Below are positions 27,416 through 36,424 of a stretch of DNA of 57,439 bases, in pieces. Within the stretch, counting starts at the first letter, position 1. Each line of letters opens with the position of its first letter. The DNA comes from Acidobacteriota bacterium (lineage in GTDB: Bacteria; Acidobacteriota; JAAYUB01), in assembly GCA_016935015.1 (NCBI GenBank), contig JAFGRT010000102.1:1-57439 (forward strand). The letters are read 5' to 3'. The notes beneath the pieces were generated by a model that saw only the letters and a list, made by a program, of their open reading frames with translations, was not told the DNA's origin and ran no database searches. The position numbers were made by a program, and so were the translations under genes.

Positions 27416-29865
27416 GGTAATTCGGCCCGATAGAGGCGCAGACTGTTGCTGACCACCGTCACGCTGCTGAAGGCCATGGCCAGGGCGGCCAGGATAGGAT
27501 GCAGCTGGCGGAGAATCAGCGGCAGGAATTCGAGGGGCTGCAAAACGCCGGCCGCCACCGGAATCAGCACCACATTGTAGGCAAAGGCCCAGAAGAGATT
27601 CTGGCGGACCGTCCCCATAGTCCGCCGGCTGAGGCGGATGGCACGGTCGATGCCGTGCAGGTCGCCGCTGGTGAGGATGACGTCGGCCGTCTCCATGGCC
27701 ACGTCGGTGCCGGTGCCGATGGCGATGCCCACATCGGCCTGGGCCAGGGCCGGCGCGTCGTTGATGCCGTCGCCCACCATGGCCACCTGCCGGCCTTCCG
27801 CCTGAAGTTGCCTGACCTGGTCGCTTTTTTGTACCGGCAGGACTTCCGCCAGCACATCGTGGATGCCCAGTTCGGCGGCGATGGCCCGGGCGGTACGTGC
27901 ATTGTCGCCGGTGATCATCACCACGTCCAGCCGGCGGCGATGCAGGGCGGCCACGGCCGCGGCGGCCTCGGGCCGCACCTGGTCAGCCACGGCGATCAAT
28001 CCCAGCGGTCGGGACTCCTCCACCACCACCATGACCGTTTTCCCCGCCGCTTGCAGATCTTCTATGACCGGCCAATGGGAGTCCAGGGCGACGTTCTGCC
28101 CGGCCAGCCAGTCCGCCTTGCCGATGCGGATGAACCGGCCGTCAATCCGTCCTTCCACCCCGGCGCCACCCACAGCCCGGAAACCTTCCGGCTCGGCCAG
28201 GGCCAAATCCCGATCTTTGGCCGCCCGGACCACCGCCCTCCCCAGCGGGTGCTCCGAGCCTCGCTCCACACCGGCCACCAGCCGCAGCAGGTCGTCCGCG
28301 GCAAGGTCCGGCTCTGCGCTCGGCAGGGAAAGAACATCCGTCACCGCCGGTTCGCCGCGGGTCAGGGTGCCCGTCTTGTCGAGTATCACCGTGGTGATGT
28401 TCGTGGCCCGCTCCAAGGACTCGCTATCCTTGAAGAGGATGCCCCGTTCGGCGCCCTTGCCCGTGCCGGCCATGATGGCCGTGGGCGTGGCCAGTCCCAA
28501 TGCGCAGGGACAGGCGATGATGAGCACCGCCACCAGGCGGATCATGGCCGGCACGAAGGCGCCGCCCAGGCTCCACCACAGGCCGAAGGTGAGGAGGGCG
28601 ATGAGGATGACCCCCGGGACGAACACGGCCGCCACCCGGTCGGCCAAGGCCTGGACCGGCGCGCGGCTCCCCTGGGCCTCCCGGACCAGGCGGATGATCC
28701 GTGCCAGGGCGGTGTCACGCCCCACGCGGGTGGCGCGGAATTTCAAACGCCCGGTCGTATTGAGGGTGCCGCCCGTGACCACATCGCCGGTGGATTTGTC
28801 CACGGGAATGGACTCGCCGGTCAGCATGGACTCATCCACCGCAGAATCGCCCGCCAGCACCTCGCCGTCTACGGCAACGGTTTCGCCCGGGCGAACAATG
28901 ACTGTATCGCCGACCTGCACCCGGCTCAGGGGAATTTCCGTCTCCTCGCCATCCCGCAAAATGGTGGCCGTCTTGGGACGCAGATCCATCAGTTTGCGGA
29001 TGGCGGCCCCGGTGCGGCCCTTGGCCCGTACTTCCAGCAGTTTACCCAGCTTGATGAGGGTAATGATGACCGCCGCCGTCTCGAAATAGACATGGCCGCC
29101 CAGTGCCGGAACGACCAGGATGACCAGGGAATAGCCGTAAGCCACGGACGAACCCAAGGCCACCAGCATATCCATGTTGGCAGTGCCGTTGCGCAGGCTC
29201 TTCCAGCCGCCGCGATAAAAATCCAGCCCGGTATAAAACTGCACCGGCGTGGCCAGTACCCCGAACAGCCAGTTGACCCAGAGAGCCTGACTCCAGGCGC
29301 CCAGCAGGCCGAAATCACGCCCCATGCTCAACAGGAACAGCGGCGCCGTGAACAGGGCGCCCACCAGCAGGCGCCGGGCCTGGCGGGCGATTTCGCGGTG
29401 CCGGGCGATCTCCTCAGCGTCCTCTGCCCCGGCGGCGTCCGGCTCCTCGACCACATTGTAACCAGCGCTGCGGATGGCGTCGACGATGGCGGCACGGTCG
29501 ACGACGTTCGGGAGGTACTCCACCGTGGCCGTCTCCGAGGCGAAATTCACTTCCGCCCGGATCACGCCGGGCACGCGCCGCGTCAATGTCCGGCCGACTG
29601 TCAGGGCGCAATTGGCGCACGTCATGCCGGTCACCGCCAGCTCCTCTTTGTCCACGGCGACGTCATAGCCGGCATCACGCACCGCCTGGACCAATCGGGA
29701 TGGATCCGTCTCCCCTGGGTCGTAGTCGACGGCGGCGTTCTCCGCCGCGAAGTTGACCGTCGCCCGGTCCACTCCGGGCAGCCGTTCCAGGCTGCGGGCG
29801 ATGGTCCGCGCGCAGTTGGCGCACGTCATGCCGATGATAGGCAGGATGATTTGGGCTGATTTCAT
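27412..29865 (-). CDS. copA: Copper-transporting P1B-type ATPase
   Basis: This 817-residue inner-membrane pump exports Cu(I) from the cytoplasm using ATP. Two N-terminal metal-binding domains carry GMTCANC motifs (Cys15/Cys18 and Cys83/Cys86). Eight helices follow, with the CPC metal site in [11 protein letters not shown], the phosphorylation motif [10 protein letters not shown], the SEHPLG motif of the nucleotide domain and the hinge [10 protein letters not shown]. The ATG at 29865 has AGGA about 11 bases upstream, and an ATG at 29877 is also possible. The open frame to 29985 adds only low-complexity residues and was not used. A copper chaperone gene lies about 120 bases upstream on the same strand, so the two form a copper-resistance unit. 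Confidence 0.92.
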   Translation of the reverse strand: MKSAQIILPIIGMTCANCARTIARSLERLPGVDRATVNFAAENAAVDYDPGETDPSRLVQAVRDAGYDVAVDKEELAVTGMTCANCALTVGRTLTRRVPGVIRAEVNFASETATVEYLPNVVDRAAIVDAIRSAGYNVVEEPDAAGAEDAEEIARHREIARQARRLLVGALFTAPLFLLSMGRDFGLLGAWSQALWVNWLFGVLATPVQFYTGLDFYRGGWKSLRNGTANMDMLVALGSSVAYGYSLVILVVPALGGHVYFETAAVIITLIKLGKLLEVRAKGRTGAAIRKLMDLRPKTATILRDGEETEIPLSRVQVGDTVIVRPGETVAVDGEVLAGDSAVDESMLTGESIPVDKSTGDVVTGGTLNTTGRLKFRATRVGRDTALARIIRLVREAQGSRAPVQALADRVAAVFVPGVILIALLTFGLWWSLGGAFVPAMIRLVAVLIIACPCALGLATPTAIMAGTGKGAERGILFKDSESLERATNITTVILDKTGTLTRGEPAVTDVLSLPSAEPDLAADDLLRLVAGVERGSEHPLGRAVVRAAKDRDLALAEPEGFRAVGGAGVEGRIDGRFIRIGKADWLAGQNVALDSHWPVIEDLQAAGKTVMVVVEESRPLGLIAVADQVRPEAAAAVAALHRRRLDVVMITGDNARTARAIAAELGIHDVLAEVLPVQKSDQVRQLQAEGRQVAMVGDGINDAPALAQADVGIAIGTGTDVAMETADVILTSGDLHGIDRAIRLSRRTMGTVRQNLFWAFAYNVVLIPVAAGVLQPLEFLPLILRQLHPILAALAMAFSSVTVVSNSLRLYRAELP

Positions 29866-29987
29866 ATCGGTTTTCATCCTGGAAAGACCGGGCGGGAAGA
29901 CCCGGCCAGTTTTGCGGCCCGCCAAGTCTGGCAATTGATCACCCACAGCCTGTGTGCCAAGGCGGTTGCGGCCAGCTCGGTGCAACG

Positions 29988-30194
29988 CTAGCCGGCGGGC
30001 GGGTAGCCGATTTCGGCGAGGGTATCGTGGACAGCATCCAGATCGGCCGGTGCCTCCCAGTATACGGTAATTTCACGGCGCTCCACATCGCCCGATACGC
30101 GGCTCACGCCCTCCAGGGCCGATAATTCGCGCTGGATAGTACGCAAGCAATGTTGACAGGATATGTCAGGAACGGAAATGATTTCACTGTTCAT
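29988..30194 (-). CDS. Copper chaperone, HMA domain (CopZ-like)
   Basis: This 68-residue cytoplasmic protein is a single heavy-metal-associated domain. It binds Cu(I) through the CxxC in DISCQHC and ends with the usual IGYPPAG loop. It most likely delivers copper to the P-type ATPase encoded next. The ATG at 30194 is preceded by GGGAGAG five bases upstream; the GTG at 30200 overlaps that site and was rejected. No CueR-type operator is obvious in the 180 bases upstream. Confidence 0.85.
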   Translation of the reverse strand: MNSEIISVPDISCQHCLRTIQRELSALEGVSRVSGDVERREITVYWEAPADLDAVHDTLAEIGYPPAG

Positions 30195-30373
30195 AAACAC
30201 TCTCCCTCGTCATCGTCCGGGTCGCAGCAGGGCGGTCATGTCCTGCACTGGGTTATGTCGCCATGCTATCTATTAATTGGATGAAAAGGACCCAGTCACC
30301 GTTTCAGAACCCTGCCGCCTGGTTGGGCAGAACCATCCCCGAGGGACGGTAATTCGATAGAGCCGGTGCCAGA

Positions 30374-30517
30374 TCATTCATGACGGAGGGTGTCCACCGA
30401 ATTGGCCAGAGAGGCCCTCACCGACTGGGAGACCACGGCCAGCCAGGCGACGGCCAGGCCCAGGACCGCACCCAGCAGAAAGGTGAGCGGCTGGAGGGAG
30501 ATCCGGTAGGCGTAGAA
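30374..30517 (-). pseudogene. C-terminal remnant of a MacB/FtsX-type ABC permease
   Basis: About 47 codons encode FYAYRISLQP, a membrane helix and ASLANSVDTLRHE, followed by a stop. This is the usual end of MacB-like or ADOP-type permeases, which close with a last helix and a xANPVxSLRxE motif. The rest of the roughly 800-residue gene is missing. Upstream sequence in frame (to 30607) is low-complexity and not recognisable. The truncation suggests a past deletion or rearrangement between the copper genes and the four-helix-bundle gene. Confidence 0.6.
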
Positions 30518-30631
30518 GCTCAGAAAACGCTGCCCGCAGAAATCAGCCGCCGGCCAGGGACAGGCGGGGATGGTTCGGCTGGGACCGGGCATTCTCGCCC
30601 GGAGCAAGGAATCCGGTGCTCCTTCAGGCGA

Positions 30632-31009
30632 CTAACATGAGGGCAGTGAAGAGGGCAGCCCCCGGGTGTGGATAAGACGGTAGAGCAGAGCGGAAATATG
30701 GCGGATGCGGTAGCAGAAATCGTCCCCTTCCTCGGGACTCAGTACCTGGTTCTCCACCGCCAGGCCGATCTGATGCTTCAGTTCGGCACATGAGCCTTTG
30801 GCGAAGTAGAGAAACTGGACCAGGTCCTCGCAGGAGAGCTGGTCGAAGCCGGTGCCGATGTTTTTGAAAACGCGCGACATGGAAGCGATCACGGCGTCCC
30901 GGCCATTGCCGAACGTCCGGGTGCCCAAACACTGCATCAGGTCGCGGGCCAGATCCATGCCCTCCCGACGCAATTGACAATCATTGAATGCCACCAGCCG
31001 GCCGGCCAT
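30632..31009 (-). CDS. Four-helix-bundle protein (S23/intervening-sequence type)
   Basis: This 125-residue protein shows the pattern of the four-helix-bundle family first found in 23S rRNA intervening sequences. It has an N-terminal helix with a Phe/Arg-rich patch, then SCEDLVQFLYFAKGSCAELKHQIGLA and a last helix starting LSPEEGDDF. The biochemical role of these proteins is unknown. Here it is not inside an rRNA gene. GGGGAG lies six bases before the ATG at 31009; the longer frame to 31552 runs antisense through the CPBP gene region and was rejected. A palindrome next to a -10-like hexamer upstream may control it. Confidence 0.8.
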   Translation of the reverse strand: MAGRLVAFNDCQLRREGMDLARDLMQCLGTRTFGNGRDAVIASMSRVFKNIGTGFDQLSCEDLVQFLYFAKGSCAELKHQIGLAVENQVLSPEEGDDFCYRIRHISALLYRLIHTRGLPSSLPSC

Positions 31010-31032
31010 GATATGCTCCCCTCGCGGATGAT

Positions 31033-31060
31033 GTGACGAAACCTTCGTCACTACATAATA
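31033..31060 (-). promoter_or_regulatory. Operator-like palindrome next to a -10 element
   Basis: GTGACGAA, spacer ACC, TTCGTCAC (31033-31051) is a perfect 8-base inverted repeat. It sits directly downstream of TATTAT (31060-31055 on the - strand). A repressor bound here would cover the transcript start of the four-helix-bundle gene. No good -35 hexamer is seen. Confidence 0.4.
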
Positions 31061-31173
31061 CAACTTGCATGCCAAAATAGTTACATTCTTTTTCCTAGAA
31101 ATTTGGCCCGGATGCCCTGGGTCTTGTCCATTCATGAACAGTGGCTGTCCGATTGCGGACAGTTGGATGAGGG

Positions 31174-31824
31174 CTAATACCGGCCGGTGCCGTGGTAAAA
31201 GAACGAGCCCAGACCGACGGTGAAAATCAGACAACCGTACAGGGCATGCTCCAGCGAGACCAGTAACAGGGATTGCGAACGTTGATAGGTCCGGGCGAAA
31301 ATGTAGCCGCCCGCCCAGGAAAGAACCAGAGCCAGCGGATTCAAAAAAATGATATGCACCAGGGCGAAGGCGGCGGCACTCAGATGAACCCGCATCTGTT
31401 CCGACGAAAACAACGGACGGTAACGGTGGAACAAGAACGCCCGGTAGAGGATTTCCTGGGGGTAGACGGAGAACAGGGGATAAAGCACCATGACCAGGGC
31501 CCACATGAGCGGCCGCTGGCGAACGAATCCCAGCAGCATGTCGGGGCGCCATATCATGAGTCCCACCGTCAATACGACGATAGCCAAAAGGTAGCGTCCC
31601 AGGATACCCCGCAGCAGGGCCGGCTCCAGCCGCAGGCGGGTCAGCCGGCGCCGGTCAAAGGATGAATCCCGCACCAGAATGATCACACACAATACGGTCA
31701 GCAGAGCGAGGGGGAGCAAGGGAGAAAAGCGGAACGAACCCAGGGTGTAGGCCAGGGGGAGAATCAGGTACAGCAAGCTGAATTCCGTAACCAGGATTCC
31801 CTTGGGGATGGACTGTCCTTTCAT
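31174..31824 (-). CDS. CPBP-family intramembrane protease-like protein
   Basis: This 216-residue protein has about six membrane helices and the layout of CAAX-prenyl-endopeptidase (Abi/CPBP) members. Motif 1, usually EExxxR, reads PQEILYR, so the first Glu is a Gln. Motif 2 is FALVHI with the expected His, and EHALYG lies near the third motif. The Q replacement may reduce or abolish protease activity. Neither the ATG at 31824 nor the GTG at 31860 has a clear ribosome-binding site; I use the ATG. It is divergent from the acyltransferase fusion with about 240 bases between. Its substrate is unknown. Confidence 0.72.
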   Translation of the reverse strand: MKGQSIPKGILVTEFSLLYLILPLAYTLGSFRFSPLLPLALLTVLCVIILVRDSSFDRRRLTRLRLEPALLRGILGRYLLAIVVLTVGLMIWRPDMLLGFVRQRPLMWALVMVLYPLFSVYPQEILYRAFLFHRYRPLFSSEQMRVHLSAAAFALVHIIFLNPLALVLSWAGGYIFARTYQRSQSLLLVSLEHALYGCLIFTVGLGSFFYHGTGRY

Positions 31825-32068
31825 GCACGGAAATATAACACACCGGCGGTGTTGGAACACGTTTGAATCCTGTTAATTATGATTGCCGGGGCGGCCGCCG
31901 GGGTGAACGCGGTCTGCCCGCCGCCGGCAGTCTGACGAACTTCTGTCCAGTCGCTAACAGAATACTTGCTTTTTCATACGAAATCGTCACCGCCTGCTCA
32001 TTTGGAGCATGCATTTCCGACGCATGATCAAGCTGGTGGCAGCGGGTCTGTCGCCAAGGAGCCAGGAA

Positions 32069-33619
32069 ATGAGTCATCGCCCCTCGCCCACCGTTACCGG
32101 CTCGTCCCCGGCCGATCCGAACACCCTGTCCGGCCGCCTCTCCCCCCTCCGCCGTATCATTGTCTCAACGGTCGGGCGTGCCGCACGCTCTGTCTGCACC
32201 GTCCGCCATCCGGAACGCTTGGCCCAGCTGCCCGATCCCCTGATCTTCGTCCTCAATCACAGCAACTACATGGAGTCCCTGCTGGTGCCCGTGACCCTGA
32301 TCTATCATCGCCAGGGCCGCCTGATCCACTTCATGGTGGACTGGATGTTCCGGCATCTGCCGCTCATTGGCACGCTTTTGCGGCTGGGCGAAACGGTGCC
32401 GGTCTACACCAAACCGGCCCGCTGGCGGCTTTTTGAAGGCTACCGGCGACGGCAGCGCACCTTCTCACCGGTGGATGAGTGCCTGGCCTTGCTGGCCGCA
32501 GGGCGGAGTGTGGGCATTTATCCCGAAGGGACCCGTAATCCCGATCCGTTGCAGCTGCGGCGGGCCCGTCCCGGCCTGGCCCACCTCATCCTGACCTCTA
32601 CCGCCCCGGTGGTGCCCGTGGGCATCCATTTCCCCACCCGCAACCGCCGGGGGCTAATTCCGGCCCTGGGGCGTTTCACCATCACCATCGGGGAAGCCCT
32701 GTCGTTTGAAGCGGAGCGACGGGCGTACCGGCACCCCGGGCGCAACACTTCCATGGGTCCGGAGACGCCTCACCGCGACAGCCAGCTCAGCCGGCAGGTG
32801 CTGTCCGACGTGATGCAGGCCCTGTCCCCCTTGTGCGGCAAGACATATCCCTTTGCTCATCCCGACGTCCGGGGCAACCGCTCCGGGAAATCACCGGCGG
32901 GATATAACCATATGGAAGGAAGGAACATCATGAGTATGACCCGAGTGACCGCAACCAAAGTGACCGGTTCCGAACTGCGGGCCGAGGCCCTGCAAGTGAT
33001 CCAGCAGGTATTCGTGCAGGAAAAGGGCTGGATCAGCGCCCCGGAAACCCAGATCGACGAAGACATCGGCGAACAGGAACACATATCCTGGTTTCTGGTC
33101 CGGGCCAACGGTAAACCGGCGGGCGTCATCCGCCTGTATTATGATCCACCCATTCAGATTCCTGCTGAATACGAGCCGGAATTCGAAGCCGACATCAACC
33201 TGGATGCCGTGGCCAGGATGTACCGGTTCGTGGAAATCGGCCGTTTTATGATCATACCGGCCTATCGCCGCAACATCCGGGTCGTCATGAGTCTGATGAA
33301 GGTGGCGGTGAAGGAGGTGGTGCAGCGGGGCTATACCCATTTCATCACCGATGTGTATGAAAGCGATCCCCATTGCCCGTACAAGTTTCACGTGCAAGTG
33401 CTGGGTTTTCAGCGCATCGGCACCCATCGTTTCGGTGAGCTCAACTGCAACAGCCTGCGGATCATCCTGGTGCTGGATATCGCACGCGCCTACCGGCGGA
33501 TGAAACAGAAACGGAACCGAATTTTCCGCGAATTCACCGAGGGGATCAGTGAAGAACTGGAAGCCTTGCCGTTGCCTATACCCATTCTGCCGGAAGCAGG
33601 CAACCAGCGTTCAATCTAA
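32069..33619 (+). CDS. PlsC-type acyltransferase fused to GNAT/FeeM-like N-acyltransferase
   Basis: This single 516-residue frame joins two acyltransferases. The N-terminal part (about 25-250) is PlsC-like. Motif I reads N63-H64-SNYM-E69 (usual H-x4-D, here Glu), and motif III is YPEGTR near 151-156. The C-terminal part (from about 288) is a GNAT domain resembling FeeM/OlsB. It shows VFVQEKGW, a GVIRLYY strand and the YRFVEIGRFMIIPAYR acyl-donor region. The order PlsC then GNAT matches bifunctional OlsF ornithine-lipid synthases, so an aminolipid product is a reasonable guess. The ATG at 32069 has AAGGAG seven bases upstream. GGAAGGAAGGA before an internal ATG at 32930 could start the GNAT half separately. 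The end overlaps the convergent SLC13 gene by 9 bases. Confidence 0.75.
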   Translation: MSHRPSPTVTGSSPADPNTLSGRLSPLRRIIVSTVGRAARSVCTVRHPERLAQLPDPLIFVLNHSNYMESLLVPVTLIYHRQGRLIHFMVDWMFRHLPLIGTLLRLGETVPVYTKPARWRLFEGYRRRQRTFSPVDECLALLAAGRSVGIYPEGTRNPDPLQLRRARPGLAHLILTSTAPVVPVGIHFPTRNRRGLIPALGRFTITIGEALSFEAERRAYRHPGRNTSMGPETPHRDSQLSRQVLSDVMQALSPLCGKTYPFAHPDVRGNRSGKSPAGYNHMEGRNIMSMTRVTATKVTGSELRAEALQVIQQVFVQEKGWISAPETQIDEDIGEQEHISWFLVRANGKPAGVIRLYYDPPIQIPAEYEPEFEADINLDAVARMYRFVEIGRFMIIPAYRRNIRVVMSLMKVAVKEVVQRGYTHFITDVYESDPHCPYKFHVQVLGFQRIGTHRFGELNCNSLRIILVLDIARAYRRMKQKRNRIFREFTEGISEELEALPLPIPILPEAGNQRSI

Positions 33620-34867
33620 GCGGTAGATCCAGGGCAGCGCCACGGGCAGCCAGGCGGCGATGATCAGACCGGCGCCGATGTTCATGACCAGTCCGGCGGC
33701 CAGAAAGCGCCGGAGCGACAGCCCTTGCATCTCTCCGTACAGCAAGGCATTGCAGCTGGTGGCAACGGGCAGCATGAAGGCGCAATTGGCGGCCACGGAA
33801 ACCATGACCATGAAAGGCAAGGGTCCCAAGCCCTGGGCGGCAGCCATGGCCTGGGCCACCGGGAAGAACAGACCCACCACCAGGACATTGCTGAGTATTT
33901 CCGTCAGAAAAATCACGCCCAATACCAGTCCGACAGTCCGCCCTGGCGGGCCCATATCCCAGGAGCTGATGGCGGAGGTCAGATACTGCTCCAGCTCCGG
34001 CGGCAAGGCAAGAACAGTCAACCCATAGATCCCCAGAAACAATCCCATGAAAAGCAGCCCGCGGCGCGGCAACTGCCCGATCAGATTGCGCCAGTGCAAC
34101 AGGGGTTCACATCTTCGGCCGGGGATCGGGAAAAACAGCAGCCCGATCAGCATCAGGAAAACCACGAGATGGACCGCGGATTGCAGCCACCGATAGTCTC
34201 TCACCAGACCCGCCAGAACGCCGTCCGCCATCAGAAACAGCAGGAAAAGCAGGAACCACCGGCCGGCTGTGCGCTGCCCTGCGGGGACGGTCGCCGGTTC
34301 CGCCGGCCCGGAGGGAAGGTCTGCCCCCACCTCCTCGTAGAAACTCCGTGGCTGCCCCAGGTGCAGGACCACCACCGCCAGCGCCAGCAGCATGAACAGC
34401 AGCGGCAGGGACCAGTACCACCAGTTGAGAAAGGTGATCCGGGCGGCGGCGGGGACTCGGCCCGCGTCCAGGGCACCGATGAGCAGAAGGTTGGCCGGAC
34501 TCCCGATCAGGGAGCCGACTCCACCCAGATTGGCGCCATAGACGGCGGCCATGGTCAGGGAAGACGTGAAGACCCGCCGGGCCGGCGGGGCGACCTTGCC
34601 CACGGCGGTTTTGAGGAAGGGAAGCAGCAACAGGGCGGTGACGGTATTGGAAATAAACATGGACAACACCGCGGCCGTGACCAGCGTGGCCAGGACGATC
34701 CGTTGCGGCCGCGCACCCCCGCCGAACATGGCTCGCGCCACCAGACGGCCGGTGAGATCCGATTCTGTCAACAGGCGGTAGATCATAAACCCGTCGGCGA
34801 AAACGAGAATGATGGGCAGGCGGTCCCAGATGTACTGGCCCAAGACTCCGAGGTTCAGCTGATCCAT
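33611..34867 (-). CDS. SLC13/DASS-type anion permease
   Basis: This 418-residue inner-membrane transporter has about eleven helices. The two halves each carry the substrate and sodium site motifs of the divalent-anion family: SNTVTALLLLPFL in the first half and CAFMLPVATSCNALLY in the second. Likely substrates are dicarboxylates or sulfate, carried with sodium. ArsB/NhaD-type permeases share the fold, so the ion is not certain. The ATG at 34867 follows GGAAGG closely; the frame is open to 35335 but runs antisense into the next gene's leader. No enzyme gene of matching function is adjacent. Confidence 0.82.
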   Translation of the reverse strand: MDQLNLGVLGQYIWDRLPIILVFADGFMIYRLLTESDLTGRLVARAMFGGGARPQRIVLATLVTAAVLSMFISNTVTALLLLPFLKTAVGKVAPPARRVFTSSLTMAAVYGANLGGVGSLIGSPANLLLIGALDAGRVPAAARITFLNWWYWSLPLLFMLLALAVVVLHLGQPRSFYEEVGADLPSGPAEPATVPAGQRTAGRWFLLFLLFLMADGVLAGLVRDYRWLQSAVHLVVFLMLIGLLFFPIPGRRCEPLLHWRNLIGQLPRRGLLFMGLFLGIYGLTVLALPPELEQYLTSAISSWDMGPPGRTVGLVLGVIFLTEILSNVLVVGLFFPVAQAMAAAQGLGPLPFMVMVSVAANCAFMLPVATSCNALLYGEMQGLSLRRFLAAGLVMNIGAGLIIAAWLPVALPWIYRLD

Positions 34868-34946
34868 ATGCCTTCCACTCCACGCGAAATCATGCGTATT
34901 CTTGGCTGGAAAGGTCAGGCGTCCGAGAAGATTGCGTGAGGAAACA

Positions 34947-35132
34947 ATGAGCAAATCCGTCCCTGTCAGTTTAGCCCCGGGAACCATATCGACGGAACCG
35001 CTCATCAAAAACAGGCGGTTCCGCCCCTTTTTTTGGAGTAGAATGAAAAGAGAGCGCCGGCCGCTGGATTTAGGTTTGGCCCTCACCCATGATTTCTGCA
35101 CGCCGCGATGGCAAGCAGGGAGTGACCGATGA
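34947..35132 (+). CDS. Possible 61-residue leader ORF
   Basis: An ATG at 34947 with GAGGA four bases upstream opens a 61-codon frame. Its TGA overlaps the ATG of the serine hydrolase (ATGA). The peptide is basic and rich in Arg and Pro, and I recognise no family. A terminator-like hairpin with seven Ts lies inside the frame. This layout would suit translational coupling or attenuation, but coding cannot be shown from one sequence. Confidence 0.3.
   Translation: MSKSVPVSLAPGTISTEPLIKNRRFRPFFWSRMKRERRPLDLGLALTHDFCTPRWQAGSDR
34993..35034 (+). terminator. Intrinsic terminator-like hairpin upstream of the serine hydrolase
   Basis: CGGAACCGC and GCGGTTCCG form a 9-base stem with a 13-base loop, followed by CCCC and seven Ts. 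It reads as a + strand terminator about 95 bases before the ATG at 35129. No + strand gene ends just before it, so it may be an attenuator or the end of a small RNA. Confidence 0.55.
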
Positions 35133-36418
35133 CTGCCCAATGGAAAATATCTCTCGGGATGCTGATGTTGCTGGTTTGGCTGGCTAGCGCCATGACGGGC
35201 CACTCCCTGGCCTGGGAATGGCCGCGTTCGAGCCCCGAGGAGCAGGGGCTGGACGGCGCGGTGATCCGAGGCTACGTCGGCGCCATCGCTGCTGGCGAAT
35301 ACGGCAGCATCCACAGCCTGCTCATCGTCCGCCACGGCCGGCTGGTCACCGAGGAATATTTTGGTTATTGGGGCGCCGATTCGCTACACCCGGTCTTTTC
35401 CGTCACCAAGAGCGTGACCTCAGCCCTGCTGGGCATTCTGCACGAACAGGCCTACTGGACGGATCTGGACAGCCGCCTGCTGGACTATTTTCCGGAATAT
35501 GACGATCTGGCCAACATGAGTCCGGCCAAGCGGGCCATCACCCTGCGGGACGTGTTGACCATGACGGCCGGTTTCCAGTGGAACGAGCTGTCGCTGGACT
35601 ACAGCAATCCCTTCAACGACGTTGTGCTCATGTCCCTCAGCGCCGACTGGTTGCGCTACGTCCTCGACAAGCCCATGACCGACAATCCCGGTGATAAATT
35701 CAACTACAACAGCGGCTGCACCATGCTGCTGGGCGGCATCATCCACCAGACCACCGGCTGGGAGGCCCGCCACCTGGTGTCACCCCTGCTCTTCGATTTT
35801 GTGGATATCGATGCGTATGAATGGTCCACCGGCGCCCAGGGCATCACCAATACCGGTTGGGGACTGTCCCTGCGGCCGCTGGACATGGCCAGTTTCGGCT
35901 ATCTCTACCTTCACAACGGCGCGCGCCGCGGCATGTCCGTCGTGCCTGCTGAATGGGTATACGACTCCCTCAGCGATCAGGTGGCGGCCCGGGAAGGGTC
36001 GCACTACGGCTACCAGTGGTGGGTGCTGCCGCTGGATCCGGCGGCACCCGACGCTCCGGCCCGGATCCGCACGGCCTGGGGTTACGGCGGGCAGTTCATC
36101 TTCGTGGTGCCCACCCTGGACATGGTCGTGGTCTCCACCGCCGGCGAATACAACTCCATCCAGAACGGCGCCGTCGATTTTATCCAGCATCTGCTGGCCG
36201 AGGCCGTTCTGGACCCGGCCGCCGCCAGTGGCGATGTGGATGACGACGGCTTTGTCACCGCTGCGGATCTGGCGCTGCTGCGCCGGAGCTGTGCCGAGCA
36301 GCCCGCGCTGCCCGTCACGCCCGCCGATGCCGTCGCCCGCGGCGACCGCAACGGCGACGGCCGCCTAGATATCATCGATTGCCTGCAGGTGCAGATCTGG
36401 CTCCGGGCCGACGATTGA
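35129..36418 (+). CDS. Secreted serine hydrolase (beta-lactamase/EstB-like) with dockerin
   Basis: This 429-residue exported protein has a signal peptide (about residues 6-28). Its hydrolase domain belongs to the class C beta-lactamase/6-aminohexanoate-dimer hydrolase group. It carries S91-V-T-K94 (nucleophile and base), FNYNSG with Tyr193, and GYGGQFIFV in place of the KTG box. This points to an esterase or amidase more than a beta-lactamase. The C terminus (about 365-429) is a dockerin with GDVDDDGFVTAADLALL and RGDRNGDGRLDIIDC loops. The second loop contains an extra Cys. AGGGAG precedes the ATG. It acts outside the cell; no cohesin is seen here. Confidence 0.82.
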   Translation: MTAQWKISLGMLMLLVWLASAMTGHSLAWEWPRSSPEEQGLDGAVIRGYVGAIAAGEYGSIHSLLIVRHGRLVTEEYFGYWGADSLHPVFSVTKSVTSALLGILHEQAYWTDLDSRLLDYFPEYDDLANMSPAKRAITLRDVLTMTAGFQWNELSLDYSNPFNDVVLMSLSADWLRYVLDKPMTDNPGDKFNYNSGCTMLLGGIIHQTTGWEARHLVSPLLFDFVDIDAYEWSTGAQGITNTGWGLSLRPLDMASFGYLYLHNGARRGMSVVPAEWVYDSLSDQVAAREGSHYGYQWWVLPLDPAAPDAPARIRTAWGYGGQFIFVVPTLDMVVVSTAGEYNSIQNGAVDFIQHLLAEAVLDPAAASGDVDDDGFVTAADLALLRRSCAEQPALPVTPADAVARGDRNGDGRLDIIDCLQVQIWLRADD

Positions 36419-36424
36419 CCATCC

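Noticed and set aside
27499-29859. 786-codon + strand open frame opposite copA
   Set aside because: It mirrors the copper ATPase, whose motifs are complete. High GC and codon bias explain the lack of stops.
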